A DNA stretch of 64,000 nucleotides, taken from NCBI GenBank assembly GCA_958402445.1, contig CATXTO010000005.1, positions 44,347 to 108,346 on the forward strand. Reading direction: 5' to 3'. Each line of letters opens with the position of its first letter. Position 1 is the stretch's first letter. Under the pieces are notes generated by a model. That model had not been told where the DNA came from. It did no database searches and saw nothing but the letters and a program-made list of their open reading frames with translations. Positions 17,935 to 27,796 of this stretch are shown here, piece by piece. The translations under genes were made by a program, and so were the position numbers. The stretch comes from an uncultured Eubacteriales bacterium (GTDB lineage Bacteria; Bacillota; Clostridia; Oscillospirales; Oscillospiraceae).

Positions 17935-18786
17935 ATGAAGCAACTGATTTTAATTTCCGACATGGAGGGGGCCAGCGGTATTTTTGAGCAAAACAGGGCT
18001 GCATGTTCCCATGGATCTCAGCTCTGGAGAGAATACGGCAGAGACTGCATGACCAGTGATGTGCTGGCCGTCTGCGAGGCCGCCAACGCATGTGGAGTGG
18101 ACGAAATCTTATTTTATGACAGTCACTTTGCCGGATGTCCAGAGTCCAATGTCAAGTTGGAGTTGCTCCCGAGTAACGTCCGGGTCGTCGACACGCCAGA
18201 CCGCTGCTTTTTATGGCGGAGAATCCGCGGACAGGCCGCCTGGGAGCCCTATGGTCTGATAACCGTTGGCCAGCATGCCAGGTTTGGAGAGCCGGACGCC
18301 TATTTCCCGCATACCATTCAAACCCCGCCAATCAAGGGTTTTTATCTCAACGATAAACACATTGCGGAAATCGGCCTGAGCGCGCTCCAGTTTTGCGGTA
18401 CTCCATATGTAGCGAATATCGGCTGCGCCGCTTCTCACAAAGAGGCGCGGGAGCTCAGCCAGACGGTGCATTGCATCACGGTAAAAAATCGCAAGACTCA
18501 TTGGGAACCAACCTATCAGGAGACGTACCCCTTGATCTTTGAGGGCGTTAAAAAAGCGTTGGCGGATATGCAGAATTTGCAGGTGCTTCAGGTTGCGGAG
18601 CCCTGCGAATACAGGATGGAGCTCACGGAGGGGTTCCATTTCGTACCCCCGCAGCGCCTGAGCTGGCTGGGGAGCTTTACGGAGCGACAGGCAACTTGGA
18701 CCGCGCCGAACATTGAAATCGGACTAGAGCTGTTTCACAATGTCCGGGCCTGTATTCACAAGGATGCGGTGTGCGGCGAAGGATAA
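17935..18786 (+). CDS. M55 family D-aminopeptidase (DppA-like)
   Basis: Zinc peptidase of the DppA family, which releases D-amino acids from D-Ala-containing dipeptides such as cell-wall breakdown products. In 283 residues the N-terminal motif is ISDMEGASGI (D9, E11), followed by DSHFAG (H64), GQHARFG and the metal/active-site region PHTIQ with NDKHIAEIG. AAAGGGAG precedes ATG 17935. The neighbouring MBL hydrolase may act in the same turnover pathway (inference). Confidence 0.87.
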   Translation: MKQLILISDMEGASGIFEQNRAACSHGSQLWREYGRDCMTSDVLAVCEAANACGVDEILFYDSHFAGCPESNVKLELLPSNVRVVDTPDRCFLWRRIRGQAAWEPYGLITVGQHARFGEPDAYFPHTIQTPPIKGFYLNDKHIAEIGLSALQFCGTPYVANIGCAASHKEARELSQTVHCITVKNRKTHWEPTYQETYPLIFEGVKKALADMQNLQVLQVAEPCEYRMELTEGFHFVPPQRLSWLGSFTERQATWTAPNIEIGLELFHNVRACIHKDAVCGEG

Positions 18787-18806
18787 AAAATAAGCGACAC
18801 CTCCCC

Positions 18807-18838
18807 AAAAATCCCACCCGTTACCGGGTGGGATTTTT
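18807..18838. terminator. Bidirectional terminator between convergent operons
   Basis: AAAAATCCCACCCG (18807-18820) and CGGGTGGGATTTTT (18825-18838) are perfect complements around a four-base loop. With A- and T-tracts on both sides it serves the plus-strand peptidase gene and the minus-strand surface operon. Confidence 0.92.
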
Positions 18839-18870
18839 GTTGGCTTTTGCGTTACGTAAGAGGAAGAAGC

Positions 18871-21800
18871 CTAGTAAAGGGACTTGGTGATAACGATTTG
18901 ATTATTTACTTTATCTAGCCTTAAGGCGTCTCCAGAGGCCATGGTGAACTTCGCCAGGTCTTCTTCTGTGAGACGGTAGTTGAGACCTTCCGCCACGGGT
19001 ACTTTCCGCATGGACAGACTGGCTCGGATGGTGAGATTGGTGGCCAGGGGTCCGCCGATATAGACGACACAGCCTTCTGCAAGGCTCACATTTCCATCTG
19101 CATCATTTACCCCATTTTGTAGATAGATATCGCCGTCTAGTTCCATTTGCTTGCCGGATTCCGGGGCGTTGACGATGATACGGGCGCCGGAACCGTTACC
19201 AATGGCAGCAATGGAGCCGCCGGTTTTGGCCGTATTGTTCCGGAAGACGCCGCCGTTTAAGACAATATCTCCGCCATAGTAGGCATAGAACATGCCATTG
19301 GTGCAAACGCAGTCTTCCACCAGAATGTCGTTGATAATACAATTGGACCGAGCGCCAATGGAGGTGGAGCTGCCCCAGGTCAGCGCGATAGCGCCGCTGC
19401 CGCCCTCGATGTCCCGGAAGGTGGCGCCGTTTATAATTAGATTCGTATCCTGCTTGGCCAAGCCGGAAGTCAAAGAGAAGACGCCGCCCATGCTGTTGGC
19501 AGTATGATTCTGGAATACGGTTCCGGCGTTCGCTGTGACGAGCGTGCCGGTTTCGCTGTCGCTGTCGTAATCCAACGAGAACATAGCAGCGCTGTTGTTT
19601 TTGACAAAGGGTTTATTTCCGTCAAAAATAATATTTTCCATAGTGACATGGCAGGCTTTAATGATGAAAAACTGACCGCTGCTATAGGAGGCGTCCCGCT
19701 TGACCATACACCGGGGGGCGTAGTCCCCGAAGTCCGTAAAGCTCAGACTCGTATCCTCCGTAATGGTCACCTTATTCACCAAGGAGATGACGAAGTTGGC
19801 GTCTGCAGGGATGGTTCCCGCCGCATCCACCTGGGCTTTCAGGATCTCCTTGGCCTTGGCAAAGGTTTTGACTGCCGTATTTTTGGTCAGACCGTCGTTT
19901 TCATCCTTGCCGGATACGCCGTTTAAGTAAACAATGATATCGTTGTTGGGAATCTCGTCCAGAATGATTTGGTTGTGTTCCTGGTCCAAAACCACCTGAT
20001 ACGCGCCTTCAATATCATTGAGCACCTGGACGCGGCTAAAGTCGTCCTGGGTCAGCTGATACTCGTCGGTGCCGGACAGGACAACCGCGCCCACATAGAG
20101 GTCGCGCACCTTGACCAACAGCTTTTCGCCGCCTAAATAGGACAGGGGCTTTTTCGTGTAGGGGAACACGAGCTTGCCGGAGGAGGTATTCGAGTTGCTG
20201 AAGAACACATAATCCTCCAGGACCAGGCTTCCGCGTTCCTTTGGATCAATTTGGCAGACGTCATAGGAGGTATACACGCCGGCGCTGGCGTCGCCGTTGG
20301 TGTCTTTGCTGCCGGAAATAGTGCCTCCTGTGAGCACTACAGCGCCATATTTGCTGCCGTGATAAACGGCTGCGTTATTTACGCTTTTTGTGGTGTTGTT
20401 GACAATCCGGCCGCCATTGATCTCAATATACATGTAATAAGAGGTGCCGCTGATGGCGCTGGCCATGGAGCCGGCCAGATTCTCGGAGATTTCACCGCCG
20501 TTCATGATAAAGGTGGCGGTGGCGTCCTCCGTTCTGCCGCCCATAATTCCGATGGCGCCGCCGGTGTAGCCGGACTCATTTTTGGTGATTTTGCCGCCAT
20601 TCATGATTACGGTGCCGCCTTGGTATAGGTATATGGCGCCGCCCTGGCCCTTATAGTGATAGTTATTCTGAATGACAGTGCCGTCGTTGATGGTGAGCTC
20701 GCCGCCCACTGGGATGTACAGGCAGTGTCCCATCTTGAGCTGCGGATCCGAAAAATCGATGTTTTCCCGGTTGCCGTCGATGGTGATGTTGCTCAAGGTC
20801 AAGCTGCCTTCCACCACGATGAGGTCTGATACGCAGCGGTCCCAACGCTTGACGGTACAGTCCTTTCCATTGAGACTCCAGGCTTCTTCCCCGGAGACGG
20901 TGATGGTACCGGTTATATAGATGGTGCCATTTTGCACTTTGGGCGGAATCAGAGCCTGCGCTTTGGTCATGGTCTTTAGGGCGGTCTCCGGCGTCAGGCC
21001 GTCGTTGGTGTCTTTTCCGTTGACGCCATCTACATACAGGGTCATATCGATGCTGCTGTCGTTTTCCCAATAGGCATACAGCGTCATATCCGATAGGACG
21101 GCAACAGTAAAGTCCCATTTATCGCCGGCGGTGGTGTACCAGCCCTCAAATACGTCATCTGTTTTGACTGGATCCTTGGGTTTTTCAACGGCATTACCGT
21201 GGACCACTTTAACGGTCGTTGCGGGCTCGCCGTTGCAGGGGTCAAAGGTGACGGTGTGCCGGGCTAAACCAACCTCCACTTTTACAGTTGCGTCCTCCGT
21301 CAGACCGCCCAGGACATAGTTGCTATCCATATTTCGCAGATTGCCGTTGGTCGCGGTGATATCATAGATCTCATACCCATCCTCCACGGTAAGCCGGAAT
21401 TCCGCATAGCTCACGTTTTTATCCAAAGAAATTTCCGAAACGGCTTCTCCCTGATAAAAGACCATGTAGTGCTCGCCAGTGAAAGTGATGGTGAAAGGCC
21501 CCGCGGGTTCGGTGGGTACCGTGGGCTCCTGGGTTGGTTCTATGCTCTCGGAGGGTTCGGTGCTCTCCGTGGGTTCCACTGTGGGGTCCGGCTGCTCCTT
21601 CGCCACAGACAGGAACACGCTGATGAGCTTTGCGGCTTCCGCCCGGGAGATATTTCTCATGGGCTGGAAGGAGCCGTCCTCATAGCCGGCGATGATGCCT
21701 GCCATCTGTAAGGTTTTGACCGCGTCCTTGGCCCAGTTGGGAATCCGATTGCTGTCGGTAAATACCTTTTCAGCCGCCGTTTCCGGTAGCAGCAGCATGG

Positions 21801-22242
21801 CATAGCTGGCATACCGCAGCAGGAACACGGCCACCTGGGCCCGTGTCACCGGCGAGTTGGGACGGAAGGTCCCGTCCTCGAACCCCTCTGTAATGCCGTT
21901 TTGAACCGCCCATTCCACGGCGCCTGTATAAAAGTGGCCGGGTTCCACGTCGGGGAATGAGGTCTTGGCATTGTTGTCTACTTGTACGCCGGCCATACGG
22001 CTCAAAACGGTGACAATCATGCCCCGGTCCATGGTATTGTTGGGGCTGAACTTGCCTTCACCCGTGCCGTTAAACAGGCCCTTGTTTACAACATCCTGAA
22101 TATAAGGGTAGGCCCAGCTGTTGGGGTCCACATCCGTAAACTGACTGCCCTGCGCCGCAAGCGCGGCAGGGATCATGGTCAGTACCATGCAAAACACCAA
22201 AGCCAGGGACAGGACCCGTCTCCGTAATTTGTTGGTACGCAT
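18871..22242 (-). CDS. S-layer-anchored surface protein with right-handed beta-helix repeats
   Basis: Secreted surface protein of 1123 residues. A signal peptide (about 1-29) is followed by three SLH domains (about 31-215), expected to bind secondary cell-wall polymer. A Thr/Glu/Pro-Ser linker (about 225-250) leads to an InlB/Flg_new-type repeat ending in GWYTT and LYAYWEN. Two parallel beta-helix-like blocks each open with a matching motif, VDGVNGKDTNDGLTPETA (from about 400) and LNGVSGKDENDGLTKNTA (from about 770), indicating an internal duplication. The start follows GGAGGTAACA. It is the last gene of a three-gene operon with a dockerin subtilase and a cohesin-like SLH protein. Ligand or enzymatic function is unknown. 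Confidence 0.88.
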   Translation of the reverse strand: MRTNKLRRRVLSLALVFCMVLTMIPAALAAQGSQFTDVDPNSWAYPYIQDVVNKGLFNGTGEGKFSPNNTMDRGMIVTVLSRMAGVQVDNNAKTSFPDVEPGHFYTGAVEWAVQNGITEGFEDGTFRPNSPVTRAQVAVFLLRYASYAMLLLPETAAEKVFTDSNRIPNWAKDAVKTLQMAGIIAGYEDGSFQPMRNISRAEAAKLISVFLSVAKEQPDPTVEPTESTEPSESIEPTQEPTVPTEPAGPFTITFTGEHYMVFYQGEAVSEISLDKNVSYAEFRLTVEDGYEIYDITATNGNLRNMDSNYVLGGLTEDATVKVEVGLARHTVTFDPCNGEPATTVKVVHGNAVEKPKDPVKTDDVFEGWYTTAGDKWDFTVAVLSDMTLYAYWENDSSIDMTLYVDGVNGKDTNDGLTPETALKTMTKAQALIPPKVQNGTIYITGTITVSGEEAWSLNGKDCTVKRWDRCVSDLIVVEGSLTLSNITIDGNRENIDFSDPQLKMGHCLYIPVGGELTINDGTVIQNNYHYKGQGGAIYLYQGGTVIMNGGKITKNESGYTGGAIGIMGGRTEDATATFIMNGGEISENLAGSMASAISGTSYYMYIEINGGRIVNNTTKSVNNAAVYHGSKYGAVVLTGGTISGSKDTNGDASAGVYTSYDVCQIDPKERGSLVLEDYVFFSNSNTSSGKLVFPYTKKPLSYLGGEKLLVKVRDLYVGAVVLSGTDEYQLTQDDFSRVQVLNDIEGAYQVVLDQEHNQIILDEIPNNDIIVYLNGVSGKDENDGLTKNTAVKTFAKAKEILKAQVDAAGTIPADANFVISLVNKVTITEDTSLSFTDFGDYAPRCMVKRDASYSSGQFFIIKACHVTMENIIFDGNKPFVKNNSAAMFSLDYDSDSETGTLVTANAGTVFQNHTANSMGGVFSLTSGLAKQDTNLIINGATFRDIEGGSGAIALTWGSSTSIGARSNCIINDILVEDCVCTNGMFYAYYGGDIVLNGGVFRNNTAKTGGSIAAIGNGSGARIIVNAPESGKQMELDGDIYLQNGVNDADGNVSLAEGCVVYIGGPLATNLTIRASLSMRKVPVAEGLNYRLTEEDLAKFTMASGDALRLDKVNNQIVITKSLY

Positions 22243-22266
22243 TGTTACCTCCTATTCTACTGTGGC

Positions 22267-25200
22267 TCAGTGCTTCAAAACGGTTTGGGGGGTGCTAGGA
22301 ATCGCCTTTAGGTTTTCTATGGGGCATTCGGCGTTTGCGAAGCTGGTCATGGGCGTCTTGGCCAGATTGTCGCCGGTGCGGTCCATGTTGTCCTCGTTAC
22401 CTGTGGCGTACAAACCGACCACGGGCCATACGCCGGACGGGAAGGAGCCGCGAACCACAACCTCCTCTGTCTCCTCGTTGACGGCGACGATGCTCACGCT
22501 ATTTTCTCCGTCGTACCGGGTCCAGAAAATCCAGCCGGATTCAAAATCATAGATAATGGATTGATTGCGGTCCTGACCAGAGATGGAATAACCGGTGGGA
22601 ATGATATTTATTGAGGTCAGGGTATAGCCGGACCCCTCCTCATAAATGCCCACCAGGTAGAGAGAGCCACTGCTGGAGAGGAGGTAGAAGTAATCATAGG
22701 TGCTGTCGTAGCCGGCATAAGCAACGCCGTTAATGCAATTCAATAAGGAGCTGAGATTCCAATAGGAGTGGAGGCACCCCTCTTCCTCTGGGTCTACAAC
22801 CAACAGGTTATATCCATAGGTTGCCAGACCAAAGCCCAGATGCGGGGAATAGGTCATGTCAGTAAAGGGAGCCGCCGTAGTACCAACCTTCTTGGTAGCG
22901 AAACTGTTTTCGGGGTCCACTGTGTACAGCGCGCTGTCCGTGGCGGCATACAGCGTGTCGCCCAGCATGGTGGCGGAGATAAAGTCCTCGTTCAAGGGAC
23001 CGGACAGCTTGGTATAGGTCGCGTCATCCACGTTGATCTTTGCAAAGTTTGCGTTGTTGTCGGAGCCATACACAATGCCGTTCACGGTCTTGTCAATTTC
23101 CTTGACGGTGATAGAACAAGTGGCTTTTACCGAGGGGTCCAGCTTGGCGGCTGCGGTGATTACCGCTGTACCGGCCTTGATGCCGGTCACCACGCCATCC
23201 TTGGTAACGCTGGCCACAGCGGGATTGCTGGAGCTCCAGACGATACTCCGGTCACTCAGCGTCCAGGGCAGAACATAGCCCTCCAGGGTCTGGCTCCGAC
23301 CACTGTATAGGGTAATGTCGCTCTGAATAAGCTGAACATCCGTCACCTTGTCCGTATCGCCGAAGGATTGGCCGGCTTTGGAAACATAGTACAGGCCGGT
23401 GGTTTCGTTGACCAGATCACTCACCGCAGTGGCTTTGCCGGTAGCCTTGTCGAGCTTCACAAGATGGGACTCGGGCTGGGCGAAGATACCGGGCTTATAG
23501 AACTGCGCCCAATACAGGTCTCCGGTGGCGCGGTTACAGGTCATGGATTGGATATAGTTGGCCTGATAGCCGGTGCCGCCGATGGTCTTCAACTCGCCCA
23601 GCGCTTCCCCGTTGACGGTGAAGCTATAGAGCACGCTCTCTGTGTCGGAGCTGGTGACGGCATAGAACACACCGTCCTCCGTACAGGCTAAAGTCTGCAG
23701 ATTGTCCTTGGTGCCCTCCAGCGTAAATTGACCCAGTTCCTTCACTGCGCCGGAGAGTAGATCAATCTCCAGAATGATGTTGGACTGAATGGTGCCGTCT
23801 TCCAGCGTGCGTGCGGTTAGGCCGTATAGCTTTTCGTTGGCGGGATTATAGGCCATATCCTGGATCGCGGTATAGCCAGTCTGACAGATGACGGTGGGCT
23901 CATATTTGCCGTGCTCCATCACATACAGGTAGCCGTCCAAATCCGTGGCAAAGACGTAGCCGTTGACCTGCTCCGCCGCGCCGAAGTCCATGGCAGATTC
24001 TACCAGTGGCGTAGGATTGTTCGCCGTGGTTTCATCAAAGTTAATCCAGCTGGACTGCGCGGGAAGATAGGCGAAGAATCCGGTCATGACGTCTGGCCCC
24101 TCGCCGCCGCCGTTGCCCAGCTCTAGGCTGTAGGCAGCAGAGTTGCCTGCGTAGTCCACGACTACGACCGTGACGTTGTCCTCATGGATTTCGCTCATGT
24201 CGATGTGCATTGCCACATCTGCGCTGACTTCCGTCTGGTTGGGGGAAACCGCGTTAAGCAGCTTGGTGCCGGCCTCGTTATATACCAGTACGGCTGCAAT
24301 GTACTGATTGTCCTTGGCCTGCACGTTGAGCAGCTTGGCGTCAGTGATTGCGTCGCTGGAGAAGTACATGGTTTCCACATTGGGCGCTTCGTTGTCAATG
24401 GTCAAGGGCATGGACCAGGTTGCACCCTTGCCAAGCTGGCCCTTGAGTATGCCGTCCGGCCCCATATTGTACTCCGGGACCATGGTGAGGGTCATGCTGA
24501 CCTTGGTATTGTTGGGAAGCGGGCTGCCATCCGCATCCGTACCGGCCCAATTAATGGCTTTGTTAGTTCTGGTGTACATCCAGGCGCCGCCGTTGGTGTA
24601 ATAGAACGCGCTGGCTTGCTTGCCGTAATCCTGCTGGAAGTAAACCTCACCGGTTTCCGCGTTGGTGATGGCGAAGTTCACGTTCGCGGCGTTCCGAACC
24701 AACTGGTAGGTGAGATCGTAAATGGAGTCGCCTGCTGCGGAGGAGAGCGCATTCCGGTCTCCGATGTAAGCATTATCGTCGGCGTATAGGTTCAATCCGA
24801 AATGATAGCTCGAGGATAGGTCTTTGAATTGTTTGTTATAGTAATTTTCAATGCTAAAGGGCAGATAGGGGGTGTGGGCTTCGCGGTCGAAGTAATCCTC
24901 GGCATACTTAAACCGGTCCAGCATGGACGGATCGGTCCAGTTGCCGTAGAATCCCAGGAACGGGATGGACTGGTCCACTGCCAAAACGCCCTCCTGGTCC
25001 GCCTGAGAGCGCAGGTAAACATACCCCTCCACGTAAGTGCCGTTGACAAAGTTCTCCTCCAGGTATGCCCGGCCGGCCGGCGTCAGAGTGATGGTGGCAG
25101 TGACGGTGACGGTGCCGTGAGCGGGCACCGTGATGGCGCTTTGATCCAGCAGGTCCTGCAAAGTCAGTTCTCCATAGGACCCGCCGTTGAGCAGGTCGCT

Positions 25201-27780
25201 GAGGATCTGCGCGTCAACCGCCTCTACCACGCCGCTGCCGTTCAGGTCGGCGGCCTGGAGCGCGTCCCCGGTCAGGAATGCCGTTCCACTGACGTGCCGC
25301 AGGATGGCCAGAATGTCGGCGTCATCCATCTTACCGTCGCCGTTGAAATCAAACGGCGCTTCGCCGGTGAAGGCTACGTCCGCGTCCAGAGCCACGTCGC
25401 TGGTGCGCATAAAGCGGTTACCGTCCTGCTCCAGGATCCCGGGGGCCAGGACGCTCGCCTCCAACTGGTAGGAGGCGGGCTGATCGGTGAGATTATTGAC
25501 GTGGAAGGTAAAGGTGTATTGGCCAACCCGGTCCGGGTCGTCGAACAATTCCGCCTTGACCTTTCCGTCGTTGTTACCCTCCATGGTGATGTAAGTGGGG
25601 CTGGTCACAGCGCCCACCACGCTAGCTAAGCCAGCTCCCTGGCTTCTGGGCGAGAACTCCACGTCGGAGTTGTAGTCCATCGAGGGGACCGCGGTTCCCA
25701 TCAGCAGGGAATTGACTAGGGAGCGGGCCGTAATCCCTTCTTGCTCCGCCAAACCATTCTCCCGCACAAATTGTCCAACTACCGCGGCCATGCCGGTCAC
25801 GGAGGGGGCCGCCATAGAGGTGCCACTCATATGGCCATAGGTACCACCGTTGGTGGTGGAATAAATATTGCCGCCAGGCGCTGTGATTTCAGGTTTGAGA
25901 ATCAAATTTCCTGGCACGCCCCAGGAGGAGAACTCGCTCATAACGATGGTGTCGCCGCCGGCATCCTTATCTGTGACATAGCCATGCATGACGCGTAGTG
26001 TGCCGGCGTAGCGGCCCTGCGCATCCTTCTCTGACAGCTCCAGGATTTTTTGGACCTGTGTCAACTGAATGGAGACGGTTGGAAGTTTGTAGGCAAGCTG
26101 CATATTCAAGCCGCCGGGCTGGTTGTTGTATACGATCAGGCCCGTAGCCCCGGCGTCCAGGGCATTTTTCTGCTTGACGGTAAAATCAATATCGCCGCCC
26201 CGGGAGACCAAAACGATTTTGCCCTCCAGGTCCAGGCCCTTAAAGTCATCCAGGGAACCGGCGTATTTTACCGTGTCTGTCGGGTCTGCCGGGTTGCCCA
26301 GGAAAATATAGGGATAATCCGTGCCGCTCTGGTCCTCAGAGGTATCCAAAGATTCGAACGCAATGGTCGCTTTGTCGTTGTAGACGAAATTGCTTCCCTT
26401 AACTTGAAGGTAGGATCCGGTGGCACCGGTATTGTCGGCGCTGGCCACCGCAAAGGAATTTTGGTAAGAACCAGGGGAACCAACCCGGTTGGTGTTGGCG
26501 TCGTCTGCGTAATTCAGGCCGGTGGGGGAGTTGCTGTATTCCGCCCAATAACCGGAGTTGCCACAGGACATAGTGACGACGGTCTCCGTTTTGGAGAGGC
26601 TTGCCATGATTTCATTGATATATTCCTCGTCGTCATAGGAGAATCCAATGGTGGGCGAGCCCAAGGACAGATTGACCGAGTCGCAGTTCAGTACGATTGC
26701 ATCCTCAATGGCAGCCATATAGTCGTCCGGATATGCGCCGCCGCCCACGCCAAAGACTTTCATGGTGAGAATTTGCGCGTCGGGGGCAATGCCTACCACA
26801 CCGCTGGCGGGGTACTCATAGGAGACTCCGTTTTCTCCAGCAACCTGCACGTACCGGTTGGCTGTGGCGATACCGGAGACATGGGAGCCGTGATCGCCTT
26901 GAGTATCCAGATCGTGGGAAATGTTCAGGCTCTCATCAATATAGTTGAAGCCGTAGGCAATCTTCGAGTTCACGTGCAGTTGTTTGGCAGTGAGTCCCTC
27001 AAAGGCGGCGGAGGCGTGCAGCTTAGGAAGCACGGCTGCGATTTCCTCTTCGTCCAGAAGGTTGTAATCGCTGATTTCCTTCCCGCTTTTCGCGGAGCTG
27101 ACCATCAGACCATACTCGAACGCCTGGCTATCGAAGGAGGGGTGGTCGGTATCGATTCCGGTGTCGACGATGGCGATGCGGCTTCCGGCGCCAGTGTAAC
27201 CCTCCAGCCAGGCATCATAGCTGCCAACCATGCCCCCGGCGGAGACCGTATTGGGGTTGGCTGCTTCCAGCGTCTTCTCCACCTCATAAACGGGTGCGAT
27301 ATGTACGGCTTTCACGCCTTTTACCTGCTCAATGGCCGGAATGTCGCCATACCGCACATTGGCGGACATGGCGTTGGCCACCAGGGTCAGGTTCCAGCGG
27401 ATTTCCAGGTCCTTGCCGCTGAGCGCTTCTTTGGAAATGCGCTGTGCTACGGCGTCCTGGGCTTCCGCAAGGCCCTCCGCGTAGTGCATGGCGCTCTTGT
27501 TGGAGGCGATGTCCGTGGTGGAATATCCCCTTTCAAGGGTGGATTTTCCATCCAGGACGATGAAGACACGGACCTGATCGTTCTCGTCGTACAGAGGCAT
27601 ATCCTCTGCTTCTTCTTCAGAGACTTGCTCAGACGTACTCGGCCGAACGAAATCCGCGCTGATCCGACTGTATTCTGCCGGCGTCTCGCTGGCCTGGGCT
27701 ATCGTACCCGGTAGGAACGCCAGAACCATACAGAGCGTCAGAATCAGGGAAAGGACTCGTTTGGATAACATGTATTTCAT
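22267..27780 (-). CDS. Giant secreted subtilase (S8) with PA domain, internal dockerin, Big2 domain and propeller repeats
   Basis: Cell-surface serine protease of 1837 residues. The signal peptide is at about 1-31, followed by an I9-type propeptide (VFIVLDGKST onward). The catalytic triad is D206 (VDTGID), H300 (GSHVSG) and S655 (GTSMAAP), with a PA domain inserted before the Ser (KIVLVSRGG). An Fn3-like domain follows, interrupted by a two-repeat dockerin at about 805-865. After it come more beta domains, a WD/propeller-like section, a Big2 Ig-like domain (about 1478-1560) and a second propeller-like section. There is no SLH domain or LPXTG signal, so attachment may be through the dockerin to a cohesin. 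It lies 24 bases upstream of the SLH/beta-helix gene and 16 bases downstream of the cohesin-like SLH gene. Confidence 0.93.
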   Translation of the reverse strand: MKYMLSKRVLSLILTLCMVLAFLPGTIAQASETPAEYSRISADFVRPSTSEQVSEEEAEDMPLYDENDQVRVFIVLDGKSTLERGYSTTDIASNKSAMHYAEGLAEAQDAVAQRISKEALSGKDLEIRWNLTLVANAMSANVRYGDIPAIEQVKGVKAVHIAPVYEVEKTLEAANPNTVSAGGMVGSYDAWLEGYTGAGSRIAIVDTGIDTDHPSFDSQAFEYGLMVSSAKSGKEISDYNLLDEEEIAAVLPKLHASAAFEGLTAKQLHVNSKIAYGFNYIDESLNISHDLDTQGDHGSHVSGIATANRYVQVAGENGVSYEYPASGVVGIAPDAQILTMKVFGVGGGAYPDDYMAAIEDAIVLNCDSVNLSLGSPTIGFSYDDEEYINEIMASLSKTETVVTMSCGNSGYWAEYSNSPTGLNYADDANTNRVGSPGSYQNSFAVASADNTGATGSYLQVKGSNFVYNDKATIAFESLDTSEDQSGTDYPYIFLGNPADPTDTVKYAGSLDDFKGLDLEGKIVLVSRGGDIDFTVKQKNALDAGATGLIVYNNQPGGLNMQLAYKLPTVSIQLTQVQKILELSEKDAQGRYAGTLRVMHGYVTDKDAGGDTIVMSEFSSWGVPGNLILKPEITAPGGNIYSTTNGGTYGHMSGTSMAAPSVTGMAAVVGQFVRENGLAEQEGITARSLVNSLLMGTAVPSMDYNSDVEFSPRSQGAGLASVVGAVTSPTYITMEGNNDGKVKAELFDDPDRVGQYTFTFHVNNLTDQPASYQLEASVLAPGILEQDGNRFMRTSDVALDADVAFTGEAPFDFNGDGKMDDADILAILRHVSGTAFLTGDALQAADLNGSGVVEAVDAQILSDLLNGGSYGELTLQDLLDQSAITVPAHGTVTVTATITLTPAGRAYLEENFVNGTYVEGYVYLRSQADQEGVLAVDQSIPFLGFYGNWTDPSMLDRFKYAEDYFDREAHTPYLPFSIENYYNKQFKDLSSSYHFGLNLYADDNAYIGDRNALSSAAGDSIYDLTYQLVRNAANVNFAITNAETGEVYFQQDYGKQASAFYYTNGGAWMYTRTNKAINWAGTDADGSPLPNNTKVSMTLTMVPEYNMGPDGILKGQLGKGATWSMPLTIDNEAPNVETMYFSSDAITDAKLLNVQAKDNQYIAAVLVYNEAGTKLLNAVSPNQTEVSADVAMHIDMSEIHEDNVTVVVVDYAGNSAAYSLELGNGGGEGPDVMTGFFAYLPAQSSWINFDETTANNPTPLVESAMDFGAAEQVNGYVFATDLDGYLYVMEHGKYEPTVICQTGYTAIQDMAYNPANEKLYGLTARTLEDGTIQSNIILEIDLLSGAVKELGQFTLEGTKDNLQTLACTEDGVFYAVTSSDTESVLYSFTVNGEALGELKTIGGTGYQANYIQSMTCNRATGDLYWAQFYKPGIFAQPESHLVKLDKATGKATAVSDLVNETTGLYYVSKAGQSFGDTDKVTDVQLIQSDITLYSGRSQTLEGYVLPWTLSDRSIVWSSSNPAVASVTKDGVVTGIKAGTAVITAAAKLDPSVKATCSITVKEIDKTVNGIVYGSDNNANFAKINVDDATYTKLSGPLNEDFISATMLGDTLYAATDSALYTVDPENSFATKKVGTTAAPFTDMTYSPHLGFGLATYGYNLLVVDPEEEGCLHSYWNLSSLLNCINGVAYAGYDSTYDYFYLLSSSGSLYLVGIYEEGSGYTLTSINIIPTGYSISGQDRNQSIIYDFESGWIFWTRYDGENSVSIVAVNEETEEVVVRGSFPSGVWPVVGLYATGNEDNMDRTGDNLAKTPMTSFANAECPIENLKAIPSTPQTVLKH
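25185..25368 (-). other. Dockerin-type module inside the subtilase
   Basis: Two calcium-loop repeats are readable: DFNGDGKMDDADILAILRHV and ADLNGSGVVEAVDAQILSDL. Each matches the DxNxDGxxxxxD F-hand pattern of type I dockerins. The module sits between strands of the Fn3-like region rather than at the C-terminus, its usual place. Confidence 0.78.
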
Positions 27781-27796
27781 TACTTCCTCTCCTTTC

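Noticed and set aside
26050..27714. A 554-codon plus-strand frame opposite the subtilase
   Set aside because: It lies wholly opposite the conserved catalytic region of an intact S8 gene, and its composition is the antisense image of that coding sequence.
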